Made by a program: the position numbers and the translations under genes
The notes under the pieces: model-generated
The model's database searches: none
The model's input: only the letters and a program-made list of their open reading frames with translations
What the model was told of the DNA's origin: nothing
Assembly: GCF_027947535.2 (NCBI RefSeq)
Contig: NZ_JAAGKO020000023.1
Coordinates: forward strand, 1-64,000
Reading direction: 5' to 3'
Length of the DNA stretch: 64,000 nt
DNA from: Streptantibioticus silvisoli
Lineage (GTDB): Bacteria > Actinomycetota > Actinomycetes > Streptomycetales > Streptomycetaceae
In this document: positions 9,205 through 18,427 of the stretch, piece by piece
Layout: every line of letters begins with the position of its first letter
Numbering within the stretch: position 1 is the stretch's first letter

Positions 9205-9854
9205 GCGCCGGGCCGCAGCCGGTGCTGCCGTGGTCCGTGCCGGTGCTCGCCGGGCACGCGCGCCGGCTGGTCGTGCCGGGGGAACGCCGGCTGCTGGGGC
9301 TGGCCGGGCCGCCGGGCGCCGGCAAGAGCACGCTGGCCGCCGCGCTGTGCGACACGCTCGGGCCCGCGGTCGCCGCCCGGGTGCCGATGGACGGCTTCCA
9401 CCTGGCCAACCGGGTGCTCGACCGCCTCGGCCTCGCCGACCGCAAGGGCTCCCCCGCCACCTTCGACGCCGGCGGCTTCCAGTCCCTGCTGCGCCGGCTG
9501 CGCGCCGGCACCGAGGAGGTCGTCTACGCGCCGGAGTTCCTGCGCGAGCTGGAGGAACCCGTCGCCGGCGCCCTCGGCGTGCCGCGCGGCGTCCCGCTCG
9601 TCGTCGTCGAGGGCAACTACCTCCTGCTCGACGACGGTCCCTGGCACGGCACTTCGGCCCTCTTCGACGAGATCTGGTACCTGCGCCCGCCGGAACCCCT
9701 GCGCCGGGAACGCCTGTTCCAGCGGCACGTCCACCACGGCCGCACCCCCTCCGCCGCCGAGGCGTGGGTCGCCGCCAACGACGGACCGAACGCGGACACC
9801 GTCGCCGCGACAGCCGGCCGGGCGGACAAGATCGTGGCGGGCGAGGGGAGTTGA
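9201..9854 (+). CDS. P-loop sugar/nucleoside kinase, FrcK-like
   Basis: A 217-residue P-loop kinase. Walker A GPPGAGKST at about residues 33-41, a substrate loop PMDGFHLANRVLDRLGLADRKG (Asp and His as in the pantothenate kinase/uridine kinase group), VVEGNYLLLDDGPW as Walker B, and the lid RLFQRHVHHGRTP. Proteins of this type sit beside fructose ABC importers in rhizobia (FrcK), so phosphorylation of the imported sugar is the best guess; a role as a nucleoside kinase remains possible. The GTG start overlaps the repressor stop by three bases. Confidence 0.75.
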   Translation: MSAGPQPVLPWSVPVLAGHARRLVVPGERRLLGLAGPPGAGKSTLAAALCDTLGPAVAARVPMDGFHLANRVLDRLGLADRKGSPATFDAGGFQSLLRRLRAGTEEVVYAPEFLRELEEPVAGALGVPRGVPLVVVEGNYLLLDDGPWHGTSALFDEIWYLRPPEPLRRERLFQRHVHHGRTPSAAEAWVAANDGPNADTVAATAGRADKIVAGEGS

Positions 9855-9903
9855 CGGAGCGTCAGCAAAACCGCCGGCGCGCACCGGAACGCGGACGGTA
9901 CCG

Positions 9904-10335
9904 TCAGGCCGTGAAGCGGCGGACGTAGCGGCGCTGCCAGGGGGTTTCGACCGCGTGCGGGCTGTAGTGCTCGCGGACCCAGGCGACGGCGTCGGCGGCC
10001 GGGACTCCGTCCAGGACGGCGAGGCAGGCCAGCGCGGTGCCGGTGCGGCCCCGGCCGCCCCGGCAGGCCACTTCGACGCGCTCACCGGCGGCGCGTTCCC
10101 AGGCGGCGGTCAGCACCGTGCGGGCCTGCGTCCGGTCGCGGGGCAGCCGGAAGTCCGGCCACGGCAGCCAGACCGACTCCCACGGCAGGTCGGCCGGACG
10201 CTCGCCCAGCAGGTGGACGCCGACGTCCGGCACCGGTCCGGCGGGCAGCGGACGGCCGAGCCCCCGCCCCCGCACCAGCCGCCCCGACGGCAACACCAGC
10301 ACACCGTCGGCACCCGGCTCCCACGTCCGCGTCAT
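9904..10335 (-). CDS. Dual-specificity-type protein phosphatase
   Basis: A 143-residue small Cys-based phosphatase. The signature is VACRGGRGRTGTA, giving C-x5-R with the P-loop Cys and Arg, and the general-acid Asp probably lies in PWPDFRLPRD upstream. Such one-domain proteins are common in Streptomyces and hydrolyse phosphoesters of proteins or small molecules; the target is not known. The ATG at 10335 is chosen since residues before it are Arg-rich junk. It stands alone, divergent from the carboxypeptidase gene. Confidence 0.7.
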   Translation of the reverse strand: MTRTWEPGADGVLVLPSGRLVRGRGLGRPLPAGPVPDVGVHLLGERPADLPWESVWLPWPDFRLPRDRTQARTVLTAAWERAAGERVEVACRGGRGRTGTALACLAVLDGVPAADAVAWVREHYSPHAVETPWQRRYVRRFTA

Positions 10336-10598
10336 GCGCCGGGCCCAGACGGTGTCCGGTGATCGTTGCGAACGCGGTTGCCGGGCACACGGACGCATCC
10401 GGGCCACGCCGTCACACACACGAACGCAATCCGGGCCACCTCATGGTCGTCGAACAGCGCAGTTCGCTCCACCGGGTCAACTCCCTGGCCGGTTTGCGGA
10501 GTCCGGGCGCGACAGCGTGCATCCGTTCGGGGTATGGGTGAGTCTTGCACCACGGCACTGTCGTCTCGCTGCCCGCTGAGGGCATTTGGGGAACTCAC

Positions 10599-11489
10599 TT
10601 GAAGAATCGCACCACACGCACGCGACGCGTCTCCGCGGTGGTCGTCACCGCCGGAGCCGTCCTCACCAGCACGGCGCTGGCCGTTCCGGCGCAGGCCGCA
10701 GCGCCCAAGGCGCCCACGATCGTGGCCAAGGGCGGCTACGTGATGAACAACGGTACGGGGACGACCCTGTACACCAAGGCCGCGGACACCCGCCGCTCGA
10801 CCGGTTCCACCACCAAGATCATGACGGCGCGGGTGGTCCTCGGCGAGAAGAAGCTCAACCTCGACTCCAAGGTCACCGTCCAGAAGGCGTACAGCGACTA
10901 CATCGTCGCCAAGGGCGCGTCGTCCGCGCACCTGATCGTCGGCGACAAGGTCACCGTCCGCCAGCTGCTCTACGGTCTGCTGCTGCCGTCCGGCTGCGAC
11001 GCGGCCTACGCGCTGGCGGACACGTACGGCAGCGGGTCGACGCGGGCCGCCCGGGTGAAGTCGTTCATCGGCCAGATGAACAGCTCCGCCAAGAGCCTGG
11101 GGCTGAAGAACACCCACTTCGACTCCTTCGACGGAATAGGGAACGGCAGCAACTACTCGACACCGCGCGACCTGACGAAGCTGGCGAGCAGCGCGATGAA
11201 GAACGCGACGTTCCGTGCCGTCGTCGGGACCAGGTCCACCAAGCAGAAGGTCACGACGAAGAGCGGCGGCTACCGCTACATGTCGTGGACCAACACCAAC
11301 ACCCTGCTCGGTACGTACTCCGGCACCATCGGAGTGAAGACCGGCTCGGGCCCGCAGGCGGGTTACTGCCTGGTCTTCGCGGCCACCCGTGGCGGCAAAA
11401 CGGTCATCGGCACGGTCCTCGCGTCCACCTCGGTGAGCGCCCGCACGTCGGACGCGAAGAAGCTCATGGACTACGCCTTCAAGAAGTAG
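10599..11489 (+). CDS. Exported D-Ala-D-Ala carboxypeptidase
   Basis: A 296-residue penicillin-binding protein of the S11 (DacA-like) family that trims the last D-Ala from peptidoglycan stem peptides. A cleavable signal peptide ends at VPAQAAAP (about residue 32). Catalytic motifs: STTK (S-x-x-K) at about residue 69, SGC in LLLPSGCDAAYAL as the second motif (the SxN variant used by Streptomyces enzymes), and KTG in IGVKTGSGP. No C-terminal amphipathic anchor, so it is secreted or loosely wall-bound. Start is a TTG with GGGGA six bases upstream; an in-frame upstream start would spoil the signal peptide. A strong hairpin follows the stop. Confidence 0.85.
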   Translation: MKNRTTRTRRVSAVVVTAGAVLTSTALAVPAQAAAPKAPTIVAKGGYVMNNGTGTTLYTKAADTRRSTGSTTKIMTARVVLGEKKLNLDSKVTVQKAYSDYIVAKGASSAHLIVGDKVTVRQLLYGLLLPSGCDAAYALADTYGSGSTRAARVKSFIGQMNSSAKSLGLKNTHFDSFDGIGNGSNYSTPRDLTKLASSAMKNATFRAVVGTRSTKQKVTTKSGGYRYMSWTNTNTLLGTYSGTIGVKTGSGPQAGYCLVFAATRGGKTVIGTVLASTSVSARTSDAKKLMDYAFKK

Positions 11490-11518
11490 CCGCGGCGCAC
11501 GCCGCGCGGTGATCCGCC

Positions 11519-11559
11519 CGTGCCCCGGACGAGGACGACCGTTCCCCGTCCGGGGCACG
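11519..11559 (+). terminator. Strong stem-loop after the carboxypeptidase gene
   Basis: A 13-base perfect inverted repeat, CGTGCCCCGGACG at 11519-11531 and its complement at 11547-11559, with a 15-base loop, starts 30 bases after the stop codon. There is no U-tract, as is usual in Streptomyces terminators. Confidence 0.75.
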
Positions 11560-11945
11560 TCCGTCGGCTGCCCGCGGTGCCGGCAGCCGACGGCGACGGA
11601 GGATTCCGGTCGTTCCCGGGGGCCCCGGTGCCGGGGGCGTCGGCGGCGCCTGGCGCCCGGCGGTCCGCGTCGGTGGGCCGGTCCGCCCGCTTCGCCGGGC
11701 CACGGCGATGCAACCCGGCCGTGCGAAACCCGCGCCGTTGCGCCACCGTACCGGCCTGAGCTGCGCGGACGGCGGGTCGTGCGGGCGATCGCGCATGGAG
11801 CGCCGTTGACTGGGAAGCCGCACGACGCGGAGCGTCCCGGGGGCCCGGGGCACCGCACGGGCCGTGTGCGGCCGCCGCCGGAACGGGACCTGCCCGCCGC
11901 CCGGCGAACGGCCCGCCCGGCGGGAACCACCAGGAAGGCACCCCG
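11560..11945. other. Intergenic, no gene seen
   Basis: Nearly 390 bases with no supported reading frame. It must contain the promoter of the MFS gene; the only clear signal is AGGAAGG about ten bases before its ATG. Confidence 0.5.
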
Positions 11946-13322
11946 ATGACCTCAACCGCGAGTGCCGCCACGACGCGGGCGGACGACAGCGAGCGGGCCG
12001 GCAGATTCCTGCGGCGGCTGACCCTGGCCACCGGCGGCGGGATGTTCATCGACGGCTTCATCTTCGCCTCAGTGGCCGCCGCGCTGGCCGGCAGCGCGAT
12101 GTCGCGGGACATCGGGGTGACGTCGACGTGGAGCCAGCTGATCTCCTCCTCCACGCTGGTCGGCACCTTCTTCGGCGGGCTGCTGCTGGGCCCGCTGACC
12201 GACCGGGTCGGCCGCAAACCGATGTTCACCGCCGACCTGATGGTCTTCCTGCTGTGCTCGGTGCTGATGTTCTTCGTCGGCGCCGCCTGGCAGGTCTTCG
12301 TGCTCGGCCTGGTGATGGGCCTGGCGGTGGGGGCCGACTACTCGATCGGCTCGCCGCTGCTGACCGAGTTCGCGCCGAGCGCCCGACGCGGCCACTACCT
12401 GGGGATTCTGGAGATCCTGTGGAACGTCGGCTACGTGGTCGCCTACCTGGTCGGCTACCTCGTCAACACCAACTGGCCGGGCGCCTGGCACGTCACGCTG
12501 GCCGCCAGCGTGGTACCGGCGGTGGTCTGCCTGATCGCCCGGCACGGTCTGCCGGAGTCGCCGCGCTGGCTGATCTCCAAGGGGCGGCGGGCGGAGGCCC
12601 AGGAGGTCATCACCCGTGAGCTGGGCAGTTCCGCGGACGCCGAGGACTTCGCCGAGGAGACGCAGCAGTCCACCCGCTACCGGGTGCTGTTCTGCGCCGA
12701 CTACATCCGCCGCACGGTGTTCGCCTGCACGTTCTGGATCTGCATCGTGCTGCCGTACTTCGCGCTCACCTTCTTCCAGCCGACGGTGCTCAAGGCGATC
12801 GGCCTGGGCGGCAGCGCGCTGGCCGGGGCGCTGCTGGGCACGGTCATCGCGCTGCTCGGCGCCGGCACCGGCTGGTACCTGGTGGACCGGGTGGGCCGCC
12901 GCAAGATCCTGGTGGGGCCGATGTTCGGCTGCGCGGCGGCGCTGGGCCTGGTGAGCCTGGGCCACCTGCTGCCGGTCTGGCTGAGCACGGTGTGCTTCTT
13001 CGGCTACCTGTACTCCTACGGGATCATGAGCATCCTGCCCGGCATCTACCCCGACGAGGTCTTCCCCACCTCGGTGCGCACCTCCGGGGTCGGGCTGGCG
13101 TCGGCGGCCAGCCGGATCGGCGCCGCGCTCGGCACCTTCCTGCTGCCGGTGTCGCTGCACCACCTCGGCCTGTCGTGGTCGATGGGGTTCATGGCCGCCG
13201 TCTCGCTGATCGGCGGCCTCACCGCGGTCAGCTGGGCACCGGAGACCGCCGGCCGCCGGCTCACCGAGACCGCGCACCGCTCCGCCTCCGGGCCCCGCTC
13301 GCTGGACCGCGTGGCGGCCTGA
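11946..13322 (+). CDS. MFS transporter, sugar-porter/aromatic-acid type
   Basis: A 458-residue major-facilitator protein with 12 predicted helices. Landmarks: DRVGRKP between helices 2 and 3, its repeat DRVGRRK between helices 8 and 9, PESPRWL after helix 6, and PETAGRRLTE after helix 12. These sugar-porter signatures also occur in the metabolite:H+ symporters of SV2-like type. It exchanges a small organic substrate, probably with protons. It is monocistronic, and the gene downstream (a HAD phosphatase) starts 110 bases later, so no substrate clue comes from context. Confidence 0.82.
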   Translation: MTSTASAATTRADDSERAGRFLRRLTLATGGGMFIDGFIFASVAAALAGSAMSRDIGVTSTWSQLISSSTLVGTFFGGLLLGPLTDRVGRKPMFTADLMVFLLCSVLMFFVGAAWQVFVLGLVMGLAVGADYSIGSPLLTEFAPSARRGHYLGILEILWNVGYVVAYLVGYLVNTNWPGAWHVTLAASVVPAVVCLIARHGLPESPRWLISKGRRAEAQEVITRELGSSADAEDFAEETQQSTRYRVLFCADYIRRTVFACTFWICIVLPYFALTFFQPTVLKAIGLGGSALAGALLGTVIALLGAGTGWYLVDRVGRRKILVGPMFGCAAALGLVSLGHLLPVWLSTVCFFGYLYSYGIMSILPGIYPDEVFPTSVRTSGVGLASAASRIGAALGTFLLPVSLHHLGLSWSMGFMAAVSLIGGLTAVSWAPETAGRRLTETAHRSASGPRSLDRVAA

Positions 13323-13432
13323 CCGCCGCACGGGACGCCGCGCCCGAACGCCCGCGGGCCGCGGCGGCCGGAAGGTGCCCCGGGGCGCAATAAGGCCGGG
13401 CCCGGCGGGGGCGGGGTCCGTAGGATCGCCGG

Positions 13433-14335
13433 ATGAGAACTCCCCGGCTGATCGCCACCGACCTCGACGGCACCGTGCTGCTCCGTGACGGCACCTTGTC
13501 GCCACGCACCCTGCGCGCGCTGCGGGCGGCGGCCGCGGCCGGCACCGGGACGGTGGTCGTCAGCGCCCGGCCGACGCGGTCCGTGCGGCGGGTGGCCGCC
13601 GTCAACGGACTGACCGGCACCGCGATCTGCGGCAACGGCGCGGTGGTGTGCGACCTGGGGAGCGGCGCGACGCTACTGAGCCGGCCGCTGGACACGGCGG
13701 TCGCCCGGGACGTCGCGCAGGCGCTGGCGGACGCGGTCCCCGGGGTGGCGTTCGCGGTGGAGACCGGTGAACAGCTGCTGTGCACACCGCGGTTCACGAT
13801 GCGGTTCGAGGAGCCCAGCACGATCGAGGTGGACGTGAGCGGGCCGCAGGAGCTGTGGGCCTGCCGCGAGCCGGTGCTGAAGCTGCTGGCCTGGTCGCCG
13901 ACGCTGGACGCGGACACCCTGCTGGCGGCGGCGGACCGGGCGGCGGCCGGGCGGGTGCAGTGCACGCACTCCGGCGGGCGCGGCCTGGTGGAGATCACCG
14001 CGGCCGGTGTCACGAAGGCGAGCACGCTGGCCGCCTGGTGCGCCTCCCGCGGCATCACCGCCGAGGAGGTGGTGGCCTTCGGCGACATGCCCAACGACCT
14101 GCCGATGCTGGCCTGGGCCGGGGCCGGCTGGGCGATGGGCAACGCGCACCCGGCGGTGCTGGCCGCGGTCCCCCGCCACACGCTGTCCATCGGCGAGGAC
14201 GGCGTGGCGGCCGTCCTGGAACGGCTGTTCGCCCCGGAACCCACGGTCGCCGGGGCGGTCACCGCGGACGGCGCCGCGGACGCCGATCCGGCCGCCGCCG
14301 ACGGCTCGCCGGACCCCGACAAGGTCGGCGCCTGA
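13433..14335 (+). CDS. HAD-superfamily hydrolase, Cof-type
   Basis: A 300-residue cytosolic phosphatase of the haloacid dehalogenase class IIB (Cof) group. Motif I is DLDGTVL with the nucleophile and acid Asp at residues 10 and 12, motif II VVSARPT, motif III Lys in GVTKASTL, motif IV GDMPNDLPML. The cap domain lies between about residues 85 and 190. Such enzymes dephosphorylate sugar phosphates, pyridoxal phosphate or nucleotides. The last 30 residues are an Ala/Asp/Pro-rich tail with no known role. No operon partner. Confidence 0.85.
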   Translation: MRTPRLIATDLDGTVLLRDGTLSPRTLRALRAAAAAGTGTVVVSARPTRSVRRVAAVNGLTGTAICGNGAVVCDLGSGATLLSRPLDTAVARDVAQALADAVPGVAFAVETGEQLLCTPRFTMRFEEPSTIEVDVSGPQELWACREPVLKLLAWSPTLDADTLLAAADRAAAGRVQCTHSGGRGLVEITAAGVTKASTLAAWCASRGITAEEVVAFGDMPNDLPMLAWAGAGWAMGNAHPAVLAAVPRHTLSIGEDGVAAVLERLFAPEPTVAGAVTADGAADADPAAADGSPDPDKVGA

Positions 14336-14550
14336 CCGGGCGGACCGCCGCGGCCTCAGCGGGAGCGGTGCGGACGACGCCGGGCGCGGGAGCGGTGCGG
14401 ACGACGGCGGATGCGGTGGCCGGCGGAAGTGGTGGGGCCGTTCGGGCCGTTCCGCGGGTTCGGGGTGCCCGGCGCGGTGGGGCGGGCACCCGGGGAGCGC
14501 GCTTCCTCCGGCGGCCCGGGGAGGACGGCCGCCGGAGGGCGGGACGCTGA

Positions 14551-15078
14551 TCAGGAGCGCGGGACCACGTAACCGACGTAGGTGCCACCGTTGTTCACGG
14601 CGACGACTCCGGGGATGTTCTGGATGGAGCCGTACCGGTTGATGGCGTAGTTCATCCCGGCGAAGATGTTGGCCGCCGGGTCGAAGAGGTTGTCGGCGAG
14701 GTCGGCGCTCTTGTACGCGTCGAACGTCGGCTGGATGACCTGGACGAGGCCGGTGGAGGGGTGGCCCTCCTGGGCGTTCTCGTCCCAGTTGTTCACGGCG
14801 TTGGGGTCGCCGCTGGACTCGTGCAGGATGACGATGTCCACGTCGTTGATCAGCTCGGTGCTGGCGGGCTGGCCGAGCATGCCGAGCACGCAGGAGACCA
14901 CGGGGTTCCACTGCGTGACCGCGTCGCCGGCGCCGGGGGTGGAGCTGCACGCGTAGGCGGGCTTGACGGTGCTGTGGTGGGCGGCCGGAGCGGCGGCCAT
15001 CGCCGGGGCGGCGAAGGCGGTGCCCAGCAGGACGGCCGAAGCGATGACGGCGGCGCGGGCGGTGGTGGCTCGTCTCAT
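14551..15078 (-). CDS. Secreted lytic transglycosylase, SLT domain
   Basis: A 175-residue exported protein. Signal peptide ends at APAMAAAPA (about residue 30). The SLT/goose-lysozyme-like core has the catalytic Glu in ILHESSGDPNAVN, then GLVQVIQPTFDAY and ANIFAGMNYAINRYGS, the standard order for family-1-type transglycosylases in Streptomyces. It cleaves the MurNAc-GlcNAc bond of peptidoglycan outside the membrane. An AGGAG ribosome site precedes the ATG. Together with the carboxypeptidase at 10.6 kb and the glucanase at 16 kb it is one of several exported wall- or polymer-active enzymes here. Confidence 0.85.
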   Translation of the reverse strand: MRRATTARAAVIASAVLLGTAFAAPAMAAAPAAHHSTVKPAYACSSTPGAGDAVTQWNPVVSCVLGMLGQPASTELINDVDIVILHESSGDPNAVNNWDENAQEGHPSTGLVQVIQPTFDAYKSADLADNLFDPAANIFAGMNYAINRYGSIQNIPGVVAVNNGGTYVGYVVPRS

Positions 15079-15333
15079 GGTCGATCTCCTCGATCGGTGG
15101 GGGATGAGATGCCGTACGGCGCCGGGGCGATCCGGGCTGGGGACCCGGTGGGGTGGTGTCGCCGCGGCGCGGACCCATCAGACATCGATGTCATGCTCCG
15201 GTCAAGAGTTCCGTTCGCTGCCTTTCCGCCATCCGCGTCGGCCCCGCCCGACGGGCCGCGACCGGACGCGGGCAGGCCGGACCGCGGTACGGACGGTCCC
15301 GCAGGACCGCCCGCACCGGACCCGGCCTCACCT

Positions 15334-15356
15334 GCGCGGCGCTACGTGCGCCGCGC
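15334..15356 (-). terminator. Hairpin after the glucanase gene
   Basis: GCGCGGCGC at 15334-15342 pairs perfectly with GCGCCGCGC at 15348-15356 around a TACGT loop. It lies 12 bases past the stop of the leftward glucanase gene. Confidence 0.55.
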
Positions 15357-15367
15357 CGGCGCCGACG

Positions 15368-16717
15368 TCAGGAGGGCAGGTGCCACACCTGGGCGGTGGA
15401 GCCGTTGCAGTCCCAGATCTGCACCTGGGTGCCCGGCGTGGTCGAACCGTTCGGATCGTCCAGGCACTTGTTGGACTGCGGGTTGTACAACGCCCCGTCG
15501 GACTGCGGGATCCACACCTGCGAACCGGTGTTGTTGCAGTCGTAGAGGTCCACCAGCGTGCCGTCCGCCGTACCGGCCCCGGAGACGTCCAGGCACTTGC
15601 CGAGCACGTGCAGCGTGGTGCCGGCCTGCACGAAGCTCCACTGCTGCGCGGTGCTGCCGTTGCAGGTGTAGACCTGGACGGGGTTGTAGTCCGCGGTCGA
15701 CCCGGACCGGTCGTCCAGGCACAGACCGCCCGGGCCGGTGACCGCGCTGCCGCCGGACGGCGGCGGGGTGGTGCCGCCACCGCCGGTGGTGTACGCGGCC
15801 ACGTAGGCGACGCTCATCGTGCCGCCGGAGCTGGTCGAGCTGCTCGGCGTGGTGCAGCCGCACTGGCCGTTGGGGAAGCCGCCACCCATGGCCAGGTCGA
15901 AGATGATCGACAGGTTGTGGTCGTAGGCCGCCTGCCAGGTGGAGGCGCCGACCTGCGACTCGCTCACGCTGAAGTACGACGTGCCGTCGAGGTAGAAGGT
16001 GATCGACTCGTTGGAGGTGTTCGTCCGGTCGAGGATCATCGAGTACGTGTGGAAGCCGCTCTGGCAGCCGGAGCAGGCACGCAGGCCGCTGCCGATGCCG
16101 TTGCTCTCGTTGCACGGGCCGCCCGGGTCGGTGCCGCAGTGGATCGTCCCGGCCACGTCGGAGAGCGAGTTGACGTCCTCCATGATGTCGATCTCGCCGT
16201 TCTCCGGCCACTGACCGGGGCCCAGCATCCAGAACGCCGGCCAGTAACCGGAGCCGCTGGCGTTGGGCTGCTGGATGGAGGCGGTGACCTCCAGCTTGCC
16301 GCCGGCCGGCGCGCCGACGTTGGCGCTGGTGGTCTGGATACGACCCGACGTCCAGGCACTGCCGCTCTTCAGGGCGGTGATGTCCAGGTGACCGTTGCCG
16401 TCGAGGTGCACGTTGCTCGACGAGTTGGTCATCGTCTCGATCTCACCGGTCCCGAAGTTCGAACCGGGACCGGTGTCGTACATCCACTGGCCGGACGGCG
16501 CGGCGCCCGACCCGCCGGAGAAGCCGTCGCTGAAGACGGTGCTCCAGCCGGACGGCGGCGCCGGGACGGTGGTGGCGTTCGCGGCCGTCGGGAAGGCGGC
16601 GAAGACGGCCAGCAGGCCGACCGCCACGACCGCCACCTCGCGGTGACAGTGTCTGAGGAACGTGCGGAGCGGGCGCCGGCGCGCGGGCGCGCTCGGTCTC
16701 GCGGGTGTCGATCTCAC
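15368..16717 (-). CDS. Secreted GH16 beta-glucanase with ricin-B domain
   Basis: A 449-residue exported enzyme. After a basic N-region and hydrophobic core the signal peptide ends near TAANATT (about residue 48). The GH16 domain (about residues 55-305) has the catalytic ENGEIDIMEDVN (E-x-D-x-x-E) and YWPAFWMLG. A Gly/Thr/Pro linker leads to a ricin-type beta-trefoil (CBM13-like, about 320-449) with three QxW repeats: AQQWSFV, SQVWIPQ, AQVWHLP. It should bind and cut a beta-1,3(1,4)-glucan such as laminarin or fungal wall polymer. GTG at 16717 is preferred because GGGAG lies seven bases before it; the frame upstream is not signal-like. Confidence 0.88.
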   Translation of the reverse strand: MRSTPARPSAPARRRPLRTFLRHCHREVAVVAVGLLAVFAAFPTAANATTVPAPPSGWSTVFSDGFSGGSGAAPSGQWMYDTGPGSNFGTGEIETMTNSSSNVHLDGNGHLDITALKSGSAWTSGRIQTTSANVGAPAGGKLEVTASIQQPNASGSGYWPAFWMLGPGQWPENGEIDIMEDVNSLSDVAGTIHCGTDPGGPCNESNGIGSGLRACSGCQSGFHTYSMILDRTNTSNESITFYLDGTSYFSVSESQVGASTWQAAYDHNLSIIFDLAMGGGFPNGQCGCTTPSSSTSSGGTMSVAYVAAYTTGGGGTTPPPSGGSAVTGPGGLCLDDRSGSTADYNPVQVYTCNGSTAQQWSFVQAGTTLHVLGKCLDVSGAGTADGTLVDLYDCNNTGSQVWIPQSDGALYNPQSNKCLDDPNGSTTPGTQVQIWDCNGSTAQVWHLPS

Positions 16718-17003
16718 TTGCGGCTCCCGGGGAATCCAGCGGCCGCCACGGAGAAGTCGACGGCCATACCGAAGGTGCGCCGACCGGGGCCGGGCGTCCG
16801 GGGGACGGCCAGCGACGGCCGTCGCGTGACTGGGCTGCGCGGTGGAGTGAGCCTCCGCCCGGCAGTATGTGGTCCAGGCCAAACGCCGTCAAGGTACGGA
16901 CCAATGCCGCTTTCGAGGGGGGTCGCACCGCGGCGGATTCCGGCCGCCGACCGGTGGTTTCACCGTGCGCGTACCGGAATCCGCCCGCCCGGCCGACGCC
17001 GCG

Positions 17004-17954
17004 TCAGCCCGCCACCAGAGCGTCGAGCGCGCGGCGTTTGGCCTCCTTCATCGTGGCGCCGCCGGTGTGCCCCTCGCCCTCGATCACCACCAGTTGGGCC
17101 AACGGCATCGCCCGCGCCAGCCGCCAGGCGGTCTCCAGCGGCGAGCCGAGATCGAACCGGCCGTGGATCAGCGTGCCGGGCACCCGCGCGAGCCGGCCGG
17201 CCTCCCGCAGCAGGACGCCCTCCTCCAGGAACGCGCCCCGGGAGAAGTAGTGCGCGCAGATGCGGGCCCGGGCGAGCATCGCGGTCTCGTCGCGGTCGCT
17301 GTAGAGGGTGGTCGGCCCCTTCGGCTCCAGGGAGATCGTCGCGTCCTCCCACGTGTGGAAGGCGCGGGCGGCGGCCAGCCGGACGGCCGGGTCCGGGTTC
17401 TCCAGGGCGCGGGCGTAGTCGGCCACCACGTCGCCGCCGCCCGGCACGGCGGCCCGGAACCGCTGCCACTGCTCGGGCAGGAAGCGCCCGACGCCGTTGT
17501 ACAGCCAGTCGATCTCGGACCGCCGGGTGGAGGTGACACCGTCGATGACGACGGCCGCCACCCGGTCGGTGTGCCGTTCGGCGTACGCCAGCGCCAGCGT
17601 CGAACCCCAGGAGGTGCCGGTCACCACCCAGCGGTCGATCCCCAGGTGCTCGCGCAGCCGTTCCAGGTCGGCGACCAGGTGGGCGGTGGTGTTGAGCGAC
17701 ATGTCGGTGGCCGGATCGGACGCGTGCGGCAGGCTGCGGCCGCAGCCACGCTGGTCGAACAGCACCACCCGGTAGCGTTCCGGGTCGAAGTACCGGCGGT
17801 ACCCCGGCGCGCACCCCGACCCCGGCCCGCCGTGCAGCACGACGGCCGGCCGGCCCCGCGGGTCGCCGCACACCTCCCAGTACACGAGGTTGCCGTCACC
17901 GACGTCCAGCATGCCGTGGTCGTACGGCTCGTACAGCGGGTGGAGCGGGTCCAT
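17004..17954 (-). CDS. pip: Proline iminopeptidase, alpha/beta hydrolase
   Basis: A 316-residue cytosolic serine peptidase of family S33 that removes N-terminal proline from peptides. Oxyanion loop HGGPGSG, the conserved DQRGCGRS, nucleophile Ser in GTSWGSTLAL, acid Asp in GRFDLGSP and catalytic His in GEGHTGG are all present in order. The ATG at 17954 gives the standard PLYEPYDHGMLDVGDG start; the longer frame upstream has no family match. It may be cotranscribed with the ArsC-like gene, whose stop is 84 bases upstream. Confidence 0.9.
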   Translation of the reverse strand: MDPLHPLYEPYDHGMLDVGDGNLVYWEVCGDPRGRPAVVLHGGPGSGCAPGYRRYFDPERYRVVLFDQRGCGRSLPHASDPATDMSLNTTAHLVADLERLREHLGIDRWVVTGTSWGSTLALAYAERHTDRVAAVVIDGVTSTRRSEIDWLYNGVGRFLPEQWQRFRAAVPGGGDVVADYARALENPDPAVRLAAARAFHTWEDATISLEPKGPTTLYSDRDETAMLARARICAHYFSRGAFLEEGVLLREAGRLARVPGTLIHGRFDLGSPLETAWRLARAMPLAQLVVIEGEGHTGGATMKEAKRRALDALVAG

Positions 17955-18038
17955 GACGGCCTTTCGGAGGCGGGCCGCGCCGGCGCCGCGCGGGCCGGGG
18001 CGGCGAATCCGCCAGCCTGTCACGCGGCGCCGGGAGCG

Positions 18039-18413
18039 TCAGCCGGTTTTCCGGCCGCCGGGCAGCGCCGACCGCACGGCCTCCTCGGTCCTGGCCACCA
18101 CCGCGTGACCGTCGTCGGCGGTGATGATCGGGCGCTGGATCAGCACCGGGTGCCGCGCGAGCGCCGCGATCCACCGCGCCCGGTCCGCCGCGCCGCGCGG
18201 CCACCGCGGCAGGCCGGCCTGCTGCGCGACCGGCTCACCGACCCGTGCGATGTCCCACGGTTCCAGGCCCAACCGCTCCAGCAGCGCGCCGAGTTCGGCC
18301 TCGGTCGGCGGATCGTCGAGGTAGCGGCGCACGGTGTACGAGGCGCCCTCCGCGTCCAGCACCGACAGGGCGGAACGGCACTTCGAGCACGCCGGGTTGA
18401 TCCAGATCTCCAT
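18039..18413 (-). CDS. ArsC/Spx-family thioredoxin-fold protein
   Basis: A 124-residue glutaredoxin-fold protein. INPACSKCRSAL carries the redox Cys, here as a CxxC pair where classical ArsC has C-S-K-S, and LIQRPIIT is the second conserved element (RPI). Homologues are called arsenate reductase, but the extra Cys and lack of any ars genes nearby make a thiol-redox or Spx-like role equally likely. Start at 18413 by homology; residues before it are an Arg/Cys repeat translation. Confidence 0.75.
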   Translation of the reverse strand: MEIWINPACSKCRSALSVLDAEGASYTVRRYLDDPPTEAELGALLERLGLEPWDIARVGEPVAQQAGLPRWPRGAADRARWIAALARHPVLIQRPIITADDGHAVVARTEEAVRSALPGGRKTG

Positions 18414-18427
18414 ACGGCAAGTCTGCC

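Noticed and set aside
10529-10540. GGGTAT upstream of the carboxypeptidase as SigB promoter
   Set aside because: No fitting -35 at 14-16 bases upstream.
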